NCBI GenBank assembly: GCA_030615105.1
Contig: JAUWZV010000004.1
Span: forward strand, 1-43,989
Source of the DNA: Desulfobacteraceae bacterium
Lineage (GTDB): Bacteria > Desulfobacterota > DSM-4660 > Desulfatiglandales > B25-G16
DNA: 43,989 bases
Direction: 5' to 3'
This document shows positions 1-8,944 of this stretch, piece after piece. Numbering within the stretch: position 1 is the stretch's first letter; each line of letters opens with the position of its first letter. Made by a program: the position numbers and the translations under genes. The notes under the pieces were generated by a model. The model was not told the DNA's origin. It saw only the letters and a program-made list of their open reading frames with translations, and did not search any database.

Positions 1-819
1 CCCGAGGATCTCAAATATATTGCCATTGCTGAAAGTGCTCTGAGACCGCATGTATCCTCAAAAAGGGGAGCAATAGGGTTCTGGCAGTTTATGAGGCAAA
101 CTGGCATAAAATACGGCCTCACTATCAACGAGCACATTGATGAGAGACGAAATCTGCTTGCATCAACCCAAGCGGCAATTCGGTATTTTGAGGAGCTTTA
201 TCAAAAATTTGGATCATGGACCCTGGCAGCAGCTGCTTACAATATGGGTGACGAGGGTCTTATGGCTGAAATTCTGGAGCAGGAGACCGACACTTATTAT
301 CACCTGTATCTCCCCATAGAAACCCAGAGATTTGTATTTCGGGTTATTTCTGCAAAGCTGATTTTCTCTAACCAAGAAAAATACGGCTTTTTTCTCTCTG
401 AGGAGCACTACTACCCACCTTTGGAATTCGACAGAATTCACCTTAACTGTTTTCAGGATACCCCAATACAGGTTATTGCCCGGGCAGCTAAAACCCACTT
501 TAAGGTGATCAAGGACTTAAATCCAGAAATTCGGGGTCATTACATTGCAAAGGGTGACCATACAATTCTGATCCCAAAGGGTTCAGCAAAAAATTTTCAT
601 TCCCTATATCAAGATCTCTTTAAAAGGTGGGTGGAAACCAAGAAAGAGAGCGTCTATATTGTCAAAAAAGGGGACAACCTCTCTTTAATTGCAGATCGGT
701 TCAATGTGCCCTTAGTGGCCCTCCTTATCTGGAATAAGCTTGATCTAAAGGCACCCATCTATCCAGGTGATCGGCTGATTATTTATCGCAAAGAAGTGAA
801 GAATGGAGACACAGATTAA
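1..819 (+). CDS. Membrane-bound lytic murein transglycosylase (MltD-like) with C-terminal LysM, 5' truncated by the window edge
   Basis: Open frame from base 1: IAIAESALRPHVSSKRGAIGFWQFM...TGIKYGL...DERRN...AAIRYFEELYQKFGSWTLAAAAYNMG is SLT-like; C-terminus VYIVKKGDNLSLIADRFNVPLVALLIWNKLD is LysM. Confidence 0.93.
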   Translation, partial: PEDLKYIAIAESALRPHVSSKRGAIGFWQFMRQTGIKYGLTINEHIDERRNLLASTQAAIRYFEELYQKFGSWTLAAAAYNMGDEGLMAEILEQETDTYYHLYLPIETQRFVFRVISAKLIFSNQEKYGFFLSEEHYYPPLEFDRIHLNCFQDTPIQVIARAAKTHFKVIKDLNPEIRGHYIAKGDHTILIPKGSAKNFHSLYQDLFKRWVETKKESVYIVKKGDNLSLIADRFNVPLVALLIWNKLDLKAPIYPGDRLIIYRKEVKNGDTD

Positions 820-846
820 ATGGTGTCGAGAGAGGGTGAATAAAGC

Positions 847-1185
847 CTATAACCTTTCAAGGAAAACCTGATCACCAAACTTTTCTTTTAAGGCACTGGT
901 TACTTTTTCATAATCCTCTTCTGATTCCATCTCCACAACCAGATCTTCCTCATCAAGTACCTTAAGGTATCCGTGGGGTTTGATGGCCTCAATTACTTGC
1001 TTTACATCCGTTGTAACCCAGCCTTTCATCCTGAGGACCAGCTCTTCTCCAGTGAATGCCCGTTCAATGGTCAGCTCAACCTCCCTCTTCTTTGCCTTCC
1101 ATCCCAGAACAGCAGGTTTAACAATAATAGGTGTCACTGGATCAAACATAGCAGCACAAGTAAACCAAAGTTTTGTCCTGACCAT
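847..1185 (-). CDS. Hypothetical protein, 112 aa
   Basis: Clean ORF with acidic C-terminus; family not recognised. Confidence 0.5.
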   Translation of the reverse strand: MVRTKLWFTCAAMFDPVTPIIVKPAVLGWKAKKREVELTIERAFTGEELVLRMKGWVTTDVKQVIEAIKPHGYLKVLDEEDLVVEMESEEDYEKVTSALKEKFGDQVFLERL

Positions 1186-1403
1186 ATTCGCTTCCTATCT
1201 AAGTTTGTTGCGTTTCTTGCATTTATTGGCCTCATAGGTTTTTAACACAACAAGCTAAAGAAACTCAACAAACTTTTTTATCCTTGACAATAAGTTATCC
1301 CTTTTCTTATTTATATCCTGTTGGAAAGAGAGTCCCGCCACGCTTAAAGGTTCGTTTGATCTTCTGACAGCCTATCATTAAAAAATTAACTGGAGACCAA
1401 CTT

Positions 1404-2051
1404 ATGGAACTTGAAAAAGTTATAAATGAGCGCCACAGTACAAGGGCATTCCTGGACAAGCCAGTCCCTCGGGAGACAATAGAAAAATTGCTTTTCCTTT
1501 CTACCCAGGCCCCTTCAGCAATCAATCTTCAGCCCTGGGAGTTTACGGTGGTTACGGGAGTGGAACGAAAACGTTTAAGCAAGGTTCTGGTAAAAAGCAT
1601 GCGTGAAAGGAATATCTCTTGTGGCCCTGGTGCAGTAAGCCGCCTGCCAGAGCACTTCATGGATCGTCAGCGGAAACTTATGGACAGCATCCTACCCAAC
1701 TTAGAAAAAGGAATCTCCTTTCAGGATTTCATAAATGAGGGCTCCTGCAATTTTTATGGGGCCCCTGCAGCCATTATAGTCACCATTGACCAGGTCTTCT
1801 CAAATGCCAGATTGGTAGATCTTGGTATTGCTATAGGCTATATGGTGCTTGCAGCCCATAACATGGGTTTAGGAACATGCCCAATAGGGCTCATAAGTGC
1901 CTTTGCTGATGAGATTAAGGAGATGTTAAATATAGCTGATGAAAAGGATGTTGTTATGGGTATAGGAGTTGGATATCCCGATCCTGATTCCCCAGTTAAC
2001 CAGGCTATCTCAGACCGGGTGCCCATACATGAAGTGGCGCGATTTTATTAG
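1404..2051 (+). CDS. Nitroreductase family protein
   Basis: INERHSTRAFLDKPVPRETIEKLLFLSTQAPSAINLQPWEF and GLGTCPIGL...GIGVGYPDP. Confidence 0.93.
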   Translation: MELEKVINERHSTRAFLDKPVPRETIEKLLFLSTQAPSAINLQPWEFTVVTGVERKRLSKVLVKSMRERNISCGPGAVSRLPEHFMDRQRKLMDSILPNLEKGISFQDFINEGSCNFYGAPAAIIVTIDQVFSNARLVDLGIAIGYMVLAAHNMGLGTCPIGLISAFADEIKEMLNIADEKDVVMGIGVGYPDPDSPVNQAISDRVPIHEVARFY

Positions 2052-2935
2052 GTAAGAAGCACCTTTATATTTTTCTTTAATTTTTCCAGTCCTGCCCTTT
2101 CAAATGCAGTCTTTCCAAAGGTTCTTTTAAAATCTAACTCATTCATTCCAAGGATAGTATCTGTAGATGGAATAGAAACAACGGGAAGATCTTTTCTATT
2201 AAGAGGACAGACCTCCTGGCAGACATCACAACCAAAAAAGGTATTTCCCGTTTTTCCAGCTGTCCCCTTATCCATATCATCCTTTGACTCAATAGTTAGA
2301 TAGGAGAGACATTTAGAAACATCAATGTAAAATGGGGCCTTCAGGGCCCCTGTAGGGCAATTGTCAATACATTTAGTGCATAAACCACACCCGTTTTCTG
2401 GCTCCTTAAAAGAAGGGATAGGAAATTGGGCAGTGGTAAAGATCTCAGCCAGAAAACAGTATGAGCCATAACCTGGAATAATCAACATATTGTTCTTGCC
2501 GATAAAACCAACTCCTCCTGTTACAGCAAGGCTCCTTTCAAGAATGGGGCCTGAATCCACAAATACCCTGCAACGGCTTTCAGGAAATATCTCTTTAATG
2601 AATTTACATAGTTGTTTTCCTGACCTCCTCAATCGGATATGGTAATCTTCTTCGGTGGGTGTGCTGTATCTCGAAGCGGTGTATCTGTCAGGGGTTGATG
2701 GTTTGCTTGCCGGATATGGGTATGCGAGAGAGATTATTGTTTTTAACCCATAAAGGAGTCTTTTAGGGTCTCTCCGAAAATCGATGTTTCTTTTTAAATA
2801 AGCCATATCCCCTATTTCAACCTCTCTAAGCCAGTGAAGAAAGAAGTCAAAGTAGATGGGTGTATCTGGTTTGGAAAAGCCTATAGCAATAAAGCCAAGT
2901 TCTTTGGCCTTTTCTATGAGAGCCTGGTTAATCAT
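2048..2935 (-). CDS. queG: Epoxyqueuosine reductase-like double 4Fe-4S protein
   Basis: CGLCTKCIDNCPTGAL and CDVCQEVCPLNR Fe-S motifs; GGVGFIGKNNMLI; QueG-like length and N-terminus. Confidence 0.85.
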   Translation of the reverse strand: MINQALIEKAKELGFIAIGFSKPDTPIYFDFFLHWLREVEIGDMAYLKRNIDFRRDPKRLLYGLKTIISLAYPYPASKPSTPDRYTASRYSTPTEEDYHIRLRRSGKQLCKFIKEIFPESRCRVFVDSGPILERSLAVTGGVGFIGKNNMLIIPGYGSYCFLAEIFTTAQFPIPSFKEPENGCGLCTKCIDNCPTGALKAPFYIDVSKCLSYLTIESKDDMDKGTAGKTGNTFFGCDVCQEVCPLNRKDLPVVSIPSTDTILGMNELDFKRTFGKTAFERAGLEKLKKNIKVLLT

Positions 2936-2957
2936 AATTTAAGTGTCTAAAATTAAA

Positions 2958-3187
2958 AAGTGTCTAAAGTGCCCGCCCGCCTCGTCCCACAGAGCGGGAC
3001 GGGCAGGCCTAAATTTTATAATGCTAATTATTCTCAATCCTATCCCTAACTTTAGGCACTTATAACCCTGGCCCAGTCCTGGCCTATAGGTTTACTATGC
3101 TGGTTCGAGCACGTACTCGTTTATAGACTTAGTAGGCACGTCAGAGAGCATCGCGCCAGGGCGGGCTTTAGCGCACTTTAGGCACTT
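2958..3187. repeat. 230-bp MITE-like element with inverted ends AAGTGTCTAAAGTGC / GCACTTTAGGCACTT
   Basis: 15-bp terminal inverted repeats with one mismatch, plus an internal third copy (ACTTTAGGCACTTATA) near 3050. Confidence 0.6.
3066..3161. repeat. Structured 96-bp unit, copy 1 (CCCTGGCCCAGTCCTGGCCT ... TCGCGCCAGGG)
   Basis: CCCTGGC/GCCAGGG inverted ends; same end boxes at 4271..4368 and 36563..36659. Confidence 0.6.
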
Positions 3188-3189
3188 GC

Positions 3190-3375
3190 TTAGTCCAGCC
3201 CTTCAAGGAAGTCCTTTACCCAGGGTGGATTGTATATTATAACATAAGCAAGAAAAAATGCTGTCAGTGGCAGAAAGAAGATGGCAAGGTCAAGTAAAAT
3301 GATACCTATGGCTAAAAGAATACGTTTTTGTAAGCTCATATTTATATATTTACCATAACCCTTGTCTTTGATCAA
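3190..3375 (-). CDS. Small membrane protein, 61 aa
   Basis: ORF with strong hydrophobic segments (LLAIGIILLDLAIFFLPLTAFFLAYVII). Confidence 0.5.
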   Translation of the reverse strand: MIKDKGYGKYINMSLQKRILLAIGIILLDLAIFFLPLTAFFLAYVIIYNPPWVKDFLEGLD

Positions 3376-3592
3376 ATCTGGAGAAAAATTAGTTAGAATC
3401 TGTTAACCTAAATTGAGCGATTCTTGCATGCCAAGATGGCCAAACAACGGTAGGACAGCCGTCTCGGCTGTCCTTGGATTTCGCCTCTTAAGACCCCGCT
3501 CTGCGGGATGCTACTGGTTTAAATATCAGAATAGCTCAAGTTAGGTTTAAATGAACTTGACTTATGAAAATAGCCTTTGGTAGGAAGTAACC

Positions 3593-4177
3593 ATGAATAT
3601 TCTTGATTTTATCATCCTTGGGCTGATAACCTTCTTTATTATAAAGGGTATTTTCAGGGGTTTCTTCAGGGAAATATCCTCCCTTGCCGGTATCATTTTT
3701 GGTCTCTTGATTGGCAATCACTACCATCCCCAGATGGCCAATTTTCTTAAGGCTTACATCCCTTTCGAGAAATCCCTTCCTATTATCAGTTTTATCATTA
3801 TGTTCATCTTGGTGATTATTTTCTTTAATCTGTCTGGAATTCTTTTGCACCATCTCTTTAAAAAATTATTAATTGGATGGCTTGATAGAGGCCTTGGTAT
3901 TGGCCTTGCCCTGATTAAGGGAATTATTATCTCTTATCTCCTTATAGTGCTCCTTACCTTTTTTATGCCCTCCAAGAGCCCACTTATAGCCAAATCTGCG
4001 GCAGCTCGTATGGTAATTGTCACGTATCAATCTATGTCCAGGCTCATATCACCGGATCTTTACAAGACCTGGAAGAAGAGAATTTATAAAGAGTCGAAAA
4101 AGGTGGGTAAGATAATCTCTGAGGGGAAAGAGGCGGTTAAAAAAATCCCACAGGTCCTCCCTGATAAAGAAAAATAG
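3593..4177 (+). CDS. CvpA family membrane protein
   Basis: MNILDFIILGLITFFIIKGIFRGFFREISSLAGIIFGLLIGN N-terminus is typical of CvpA. Confidence 0.88.
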   Translation: MNILDFIILGLITFFIIKGIFRGFFREISSLAGIIFGLLIGNHYHPQMANFLKAYIPFEKSLPIISFIIMFILVIIFFNLSGILLHHLFKKLLIGWLDRGLGIGLALIKGIIISYLLIVLLTFFMPSKSPLIAKSAAARMVIVTYQSMSRLISPDLYKTWKKRIYKESKKVGKIISEGKEAVKKIPQVLPDKEK

Positions 4178-4270
4178 CACGGGTATATACATAGGCTTCC
4201 AGAAAGGCGCTTATCAGTCATGTTTGTGTTTTTTTGGTAGAAAATAAATTCGAACATCGAAATCCGAAAT

Positions 4271-4368
4271 CCCTGACCCAGACCTAACTTATATGGCCAT
4301 AGTTACAAATGCTCAGATACTGAGATATTTAAATGACAACAGGCTGTATCAACTATGTCGCGCCAGGG
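4271..4368. repeat. Structured 98-bp unit, copy 2
   Basis: CCCTGACCCAGACCTAACTTATA ... TGTCGCGCCAGGGCAGGC; internal CTCAGATACTGAG hairpin and CATAGTT/AACTATG stem. Confidence 0.55.
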
Positions 4369-4457
4369 CAGGCCGAAACAAATTCAAAAATTCTAAACCC
4401 AAAATAATATTCATTCTCTTTAGTTGTGTTTTGCATCTGCTCAATAAAGCGTGGAAA

Positions 4458-4518
4458 ATGTAGGGTCGGGTTTTATACCCGACCTTTAATAGGTAGCATA
4501 TAAAATGCCACCCTACAT
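4458..4518. repeat. Three-way-junction-like palindromic element
   Basis: Outer stem ATGTAGGGT/ACCCTACAT enclosing GGTCGGG-TTTTATA-CCCGACC and GGTAGCAT...ATGCCACC. Confidence 0.6.
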
Positions 4519-4763
4519 TTGTATGTTGTTTCAGGTTTTATAACATACAATAAGTCCAAAGGATATTGAGCAATTACTGTGTTTTTAGCCCGCAACGAGT
4601 TGAGTTTGTTGTTTTGAACATTTGATGTTTAAAAATTCGGATTTGTTTCGTACTTCGACCTGCCCGCCATTGCGAGCTCAGGCGAGGCGGGCGGGTATTC
4701 GGATTTCGGATTTGGTTCCCACTTGTCTGGGTTAGGCGCTTTATTTTGTTGAGTTAATGACTA

Positions 4764-5723
4764 ATGACAAATGACAAAAGCGATAGCGTAATTATTACCG
4801 ATGTTACCTTAAGGGAATATGGCCAGAATGTTTCAGCAAGCCACCTGCACATCTTTACCCCAGAAATAAGGGTTGAGATAGTTTTACGGCTCATAGATGC
4901 AGGCTTTAGCAATATTGAAATACTTTCATGCATTCATCCGAAAATAGCCCCGGCCATGAATGAGGAGGCATTAAAAAAGATTGCAACAGATCTTGGCAGG
5001 GTCAATGGCGTAAATCTAATTACACTTGTTCCAAATAAAGCCGGTTATAAAAATTTTCTTGCCCATAACCTTGGCCCTAATGGCTATAATCATACCATGG
5101 GAATATTCTTTTCTGCTATTGAAGCTCATAATATTGCAAATTTAGGAAGGCCCTTAAAAGAGACAATTGAGGAATATAAAATAATTGCGAGGGATGCCTC
5201 TTCTCATAATATAAGGATAATTGGCTACATCTCAGCTGCATCCGGATACTTTGAACCGGAAAGCGGCGTTCTTATCAAACCCAACCTGGATGAGGTAAAC
5301 AATTATATAGATCTGCTAATTGGTCTTGGAGCTAATACAGTGACCCTTTCAGACCTTCAGGGTGTAGCAAAAGAAAAAGAAACAGGCGAGATTTTCGAAA
5401 CTATTCTGAATAAAAGAAAGGGGAAAGATATAGAAAAGTTGGGATATCATCCCCATAATGTATCAGGGGAGGCGGCAATAGGTAACAGCAAAATCGCCTA
5501 TGATTTAGGCATCAGGAGGTTCGATTCATCCCTGGGTGGAACCGGTGGCTGTGTTACAGGTGCCCCTGGCAATCAACCAACCGAGATGCTTGTCTATTTT
5601 TTCAATGAGTCAGGGATTGAAACCTCTGTTGATGAAAAAAAAGTTTTTTCCTTGACCGAAATGGTACGAAGAGAATTATACAGCAAGATTCATCTCGCAA
5701 AGTATAAAGGTGAAAAAATTTAA
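4764..5723 (+). CDS. HMG-CoA lyase-like / pyruvate carboxyltransferase-fold protein (HMGL-like TIM barrel)
   Basis: IITDVTLREYGQNVS; YHPHNVSGEA; FDSSLGGTGGCVTGAPGNQPTEMLVY (glycine loop with Cys). Confidence 0.85.
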   Translation: MTNDKSDSVIITDVTLREYGQNVSASHLHIFTPEIRVEIVLRLIDAGFSNIEILSCIHPKIAPAMNEEALKKIATDLGRVNGVNLITLVPNKAGYKNFLAHNLGPNGYNHTMGIFFSAIEAHNIANLGRPLKETIEEYKIIARDASSHNIRIIGYISAASGYFEPESGVLIKPNLDEVNNYIDLLIGLGANTVTLSDLQGVAKEKETGEIFETILNKRKGKDIEKLGYHPHNVSGEAAIGNSKIAYDLGIRRFDSSLGGTGGCVTGAPGNQPTEMLVYFFNESGIETSVDEKKVFSLTEMVRRELYSKIHLAKYKGEKI

Positions 5724-5753
5724 CCTTTTTCCTTTTGTCTCGTAGCCCTTTAT

Positions 5754-6176
5754 CTACATAATATACATTGTATCTACCCTGTCCTGTTGTTTTAGGAATT
5801 CAAGTTGTTCATCTATTGTAGAAAACTTGGAAAGGTCCAATTCCTCAAACTCATCAGGACTGGTATTCGTTTTCCTTACAACATTTTGAACAATATCCTC
5901 TAATTGTTTTTTTGAAATTTCAGGGACTCTGGTGATAGAGCTTTTCTGCGGGACACTACTTATGATCTTGAAATTGAAGCTTACCATTTCCAACATTCCA
6001 TTGGTCTTTTCTTTTGTTAATATTCTATATTCAAAATGCTCAAGACGCCCGGCGATTGGACGAAAATAATAGAATTTATACAAACGTTCACCCTGTCTTA
6101 TTTTCATCAAATAATGATCATGCTCATCGTGTGGCTTTTTAGATCTTACGTTCTTAAGTCGCTTCTTCATACCCAA
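5754..6176 (-). CDS. Hypothetical protein, 140 aa
   Basis: ORF only; family not recognised. Confidence 0.45.
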   Translation of the reverse strand: MGMKKRLKNVRSKKPHDEHDHYLMKIRQGERLYKFYYFRPIAGRLEHFEYRILTKEKTNGMLEMVSFNFKIISSVPQKSSITRVPEISKKQLEDIVQNVVRKTNTSPDEFEELDLSKFSTIDEQLEFLKQQDRVDTMYIM

Positions 6177-6449
6177 TACTGCTTATATTCTTTGGTTTCC
6201 AACGCGGTAGTTCGGAGGTTTTGAATGTCACCGTTTTTGAGAACAGGACCTTTCGAGGATAATTAGCGGGAAAAATACCTCGCTCGTCCGCCGGCCTTGA
6301 TCTGTCATAGCGCCATAGCGCTTGCCAAGCACATCTTTTCTTTGACGTCATATGTATCTCACCATCAGTTTGTCAACCGAAAAGCGGATCTCATTTATTA
6401 AGACCCGAGTGCCATCGGATCAGGCTTCTTTTTTGATGGTTTTGCTTGT

Positions 6450-6854
6450 TTAAGAACCGGCTAATTGTCTTTCAATTGCTTGAAATATTTCGCCAATTGC
6501 CTTCTCAACGCTCTTCAGCCAATTTTCCACATCGTCTCTATTAAATCGAAAGTAATCACCATAGTCCCCCTTTTCACGTCTATCAAAAAGGGTGTTGTAT
6601 AGAAGCCCCGTTCCTTTTGAAAGTTTACCGGTTTTTATCCAATTTTTATTCAAAAAAGCCCGTGCCGCAGTATGTTTGCCCGGATGTATCCCTTCGGTTG
6701 CCAAAAGAGCTATTACTGCATAGAAGCAAGAGTAATAAAGCCTGTTCACAGCGTCATTGTAATGGCCTTTCTCATACATCAATCCTGCTGCCGATAATGC
6801 CTCTTTTGATCGATCCATACGGTATCGAATCAAGGTTATCTCAGCATCGTTCAT
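6450..6854 (-). CDS. HEPN domain protein, partner of upstream MNT
   Basis: YEKGHYNDAVNRLYYSCFYAVIALLATEGI...HTAARAFLNKNWIKTGKLSKGTG is HEPN-like; overlaps the MNT ORF by 4 bp. Confidence 0.85.
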   Translation of the reverse strand: MNDAEITLIRYRMDRSKEALSAAGLMYEKGHYNDAVNRLYYSCFYAVIALLATEGIHPGKHTAARAFLNKNWIKTGKLSKGTGLLYNTLFDRREKGDYGDYFRFNRDDVENWLKSVEKAIGEIFQAIERQLAGS

Positions 6855-7198
6855 ATACGCACCCCTTCAGCTCTCACATTGATAAAAAGCGGCATGACCT
6901 TTCCCAATGGGCTTTGAAAAAAGCTCTTTTCATAAACGTGCACGCTCAAGACAACTTCAACTTCATACTCCAAATCATATAGAGCAAAACTGATTCGGTC
7001 CTCTATTTCTCTGGTAAGCAAGCCATCAACCAGAACAAAAATATCGTAATCAGAATCCGGCCCCGCCTCTCCTCTAACATGAGAACCGTAAAGAATCACC
7101 TCCGCACCGGGTTCTATCGCAACCACAATATTACGGCATCTTTCCAAAAGCCTCTTCTCAGCCTGTGTTCCATGGTGCCATTCCAAAAGCGTTTTCAC
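6851..7198 (-). CDS. Minimal nucleotidyltransferase (MNT)
   Basis: VILYGSHVRGEAGPDSDYDIFVLVDG. Confidence 0.88.
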   Translation of the reverse strand: MKTLLEWHHGTQAEKRLLERCRNIVVAIEPGAEVILYGSHVRGEAGPDSDYDIFVLVDGLLTREIEDRISFALYDLEYEVEVVLSVHVYEKSFFQSPLGKVMPLFINVRAEGVRI

Positions 7199-7388
7199 CG
7201 TATCACCTCCTTGTTTTGGGAATTACTGCCCCCCCATTGTCATTTTTCATATCTCCATAGGACGCTTTATTCTCACACATGGCTATTCAAGGGAGTTTAC
7301 GTTTCATTTGAGAACTCCTCTTGCTATATCTCTACAGAAATTGAGCGCGGCTACATGCAAGGAATCTGGAATGTTTTCTCACTTACCT

Positions 7389-7870
7389 TTAAATATGCCT
7401 CAATTCTTTGCCTAACAACTGCGGGTCCTGACTAACCTGAAAACACCACTGTCCAAGATTCCCCCAGTTATTCACAGCAGAAACCCAGCGTTTGTCTGCC
7501 GCATGCTTGGCCTTTTGCCAGTGCTTTTCTGCTACCACTAATATGGGCTCAACGACAACTCCATATCCGATGAATCCCGTTTGCCCATTGGATTAGCGCC
7601 TCCTTCGCAAGTTCTGAATCGCTCAACTCCCAATCCTGATGGGCCACGTATTCATTTCCGCTTTCCAAGAGAAGCAAGTGTATGTTCAATCTCCCTACGT
7701 TCTCAGGTGCGAAAGCTGTAGCCCTTCAATATTTTCAATCTCTCTTCTATTTTCCCATAATCCCCTAAATAGGCAGTCATCAGGCTTTTCCAGAGCTTTC
7801 CGTGATTGGAGATCTGAAAATGAAGCAACTCAAGGACGGGACGTTGGTTGTGAAACAATTTATTTATTAT
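7389..7870 (-). pseudogene. Degenerate C-terminal remnant of a large protein, family uncertain
   Basis: Minus-strand fragments in shifting frames: HNQRPVLELLHFQISNHGKLWKSLMTAYLGDYGKIEERLKILKGYSF, then ELSDSELAKEALIQWAN, GFIGYGVVVEPILVVAEKHWQKAKHAADKRWVSAVNNWGNLGQWCFQVSQDPQLLGKELRHI*. Confidence 0.5.
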
Positions 7871-7962
7871 TAATATATGACGAAATAATAAGAAAAAGCA
7901 ATGGCGTTATTTCCCGATATAATCTTTGAGATTGGAGATATCCACTAAGTTCTGAGATTCTC

Positions 7963-8301
7963 TTAAATTAGGCAATCTGAGCTTGATACGCTAAAACCCA
8001 GGGCAAAAAGAAGGGCGGACCGCAATTCTCTCATTTTTTTTGAACTCAGGACCGTAATGAGAGATCCTATCCCCCCTTTTGATACGGTCTGAACGTGATC
8101 GAAGTTTATAGCACAGTCCTTTTGCATTCCATCTGATTTACTCAAAAAGACCTCAGAAGGAATGGCGCGTACTGTGGATGTGATAGGGGCAACCGTGACC
8201 TCCCCAAGGAATTCTAAAGCGGAATCTCTCGTAAGAATCAAAATAGGTCTTTTTTTATCTGGCTTGGCAAACTTGTACCACCTGATTTCTCCGCGTTTCA
8301 T
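7963..8301 (-). CDS. MazF/PemK-type toxin
   Basis: MKRGEIRWYKFAKPDKKRPILILTRDSALEFLGEVTVAPITSTVR; HVQTVSKGGIG. Confidence 0.92.
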   Translation of the reverse strand: MKRGEIRWYKFAKPDKKRPILILTRDSALEFLGEVTVAPITSTVRAIPSEVFLSKSDGMQKDCAINFDHVQTVSKGGIGSLITVLSSKKMRELRSALLFALGFSVSSSDCLI

Positions 8302-8531
8302 TAGTCACCCCAAACATGTTCGCTTTCCCAATCACTGAATTCCCCGGGTTTTACTGGATTCCGTGCATAGCCTTCTCTATGTTTCCGTTCCATCTCTTCT
8401 TCATTGAGTTTATCAATGGCAGCCTGAAGAGCACGACGCGCAAATGCGGATCTCGTTGTCGCTAATTTTTTTACGATTCTATCAATCTCAGCCACCAAAT
8501 CCTCATTAAAGGTCATTTGTACAGTTTTCAT
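8301..8531 (-). CDS. RHH-type antitoxin paired with MazF
   Basis: Start MKTVQMTFNEDLVAEIDRIVKKLATTRSAFARRALQ with GGAGGA upstream; 1-bp overlap with toxin. Confidence 0.85.
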   Translation of the reverse strand: MKTVQMTFNEDLVAEIDRIVKKLATTRSAFARRALQAAIDKLNEEEMERKHREGYARNPVKPGEFSDWESEHVWGD

Positions 8532-8569
8532 ATCACTCCTCCAACATTCCATCAATTATTTTTATAGCT

Positions 8570-8598
8570 ATAATAGTATACATTTTTATAGTAGTCAA
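8570..8598 (-). promoter_or_regulatory. Sigma70-like promoter of the mazEF-like pair
   Basis: Minus strand TTGACT - 17 nt - TATTAT, within a CTATAA...TTATAG dyad. Confidence 0.55.
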
Positions 8599-8944
8599 CC
8601 TTAGATATAAAAAGATGGCAAAAGTACGCACAATATTGGGGAATTCTGACATTCTTGATTTTAAATTAGGCGATTTGCTTATGGAGTGCTGCGAATAGGT
8701 TATAGGTAAATAGAAAAATGGAATGAGGAGATACTGCCTGTGCGTGTTAGCACGCGGGCAGAGCATTAAAGATTTTCAGAAAAGTATTATGATATTAGGA
8801 CGCCCCGGTCAAATATGCTTTGCATTTTACAGGGCAGGCAGATTCACACAAATTATTGAAATTAACATATTGAAAGTAAATATTATCTGCGTGTACCTGC
8901 CCGGCAGGCGGGTGGCAAGCAGTTCTGCGTCCTATTTATGGAAA

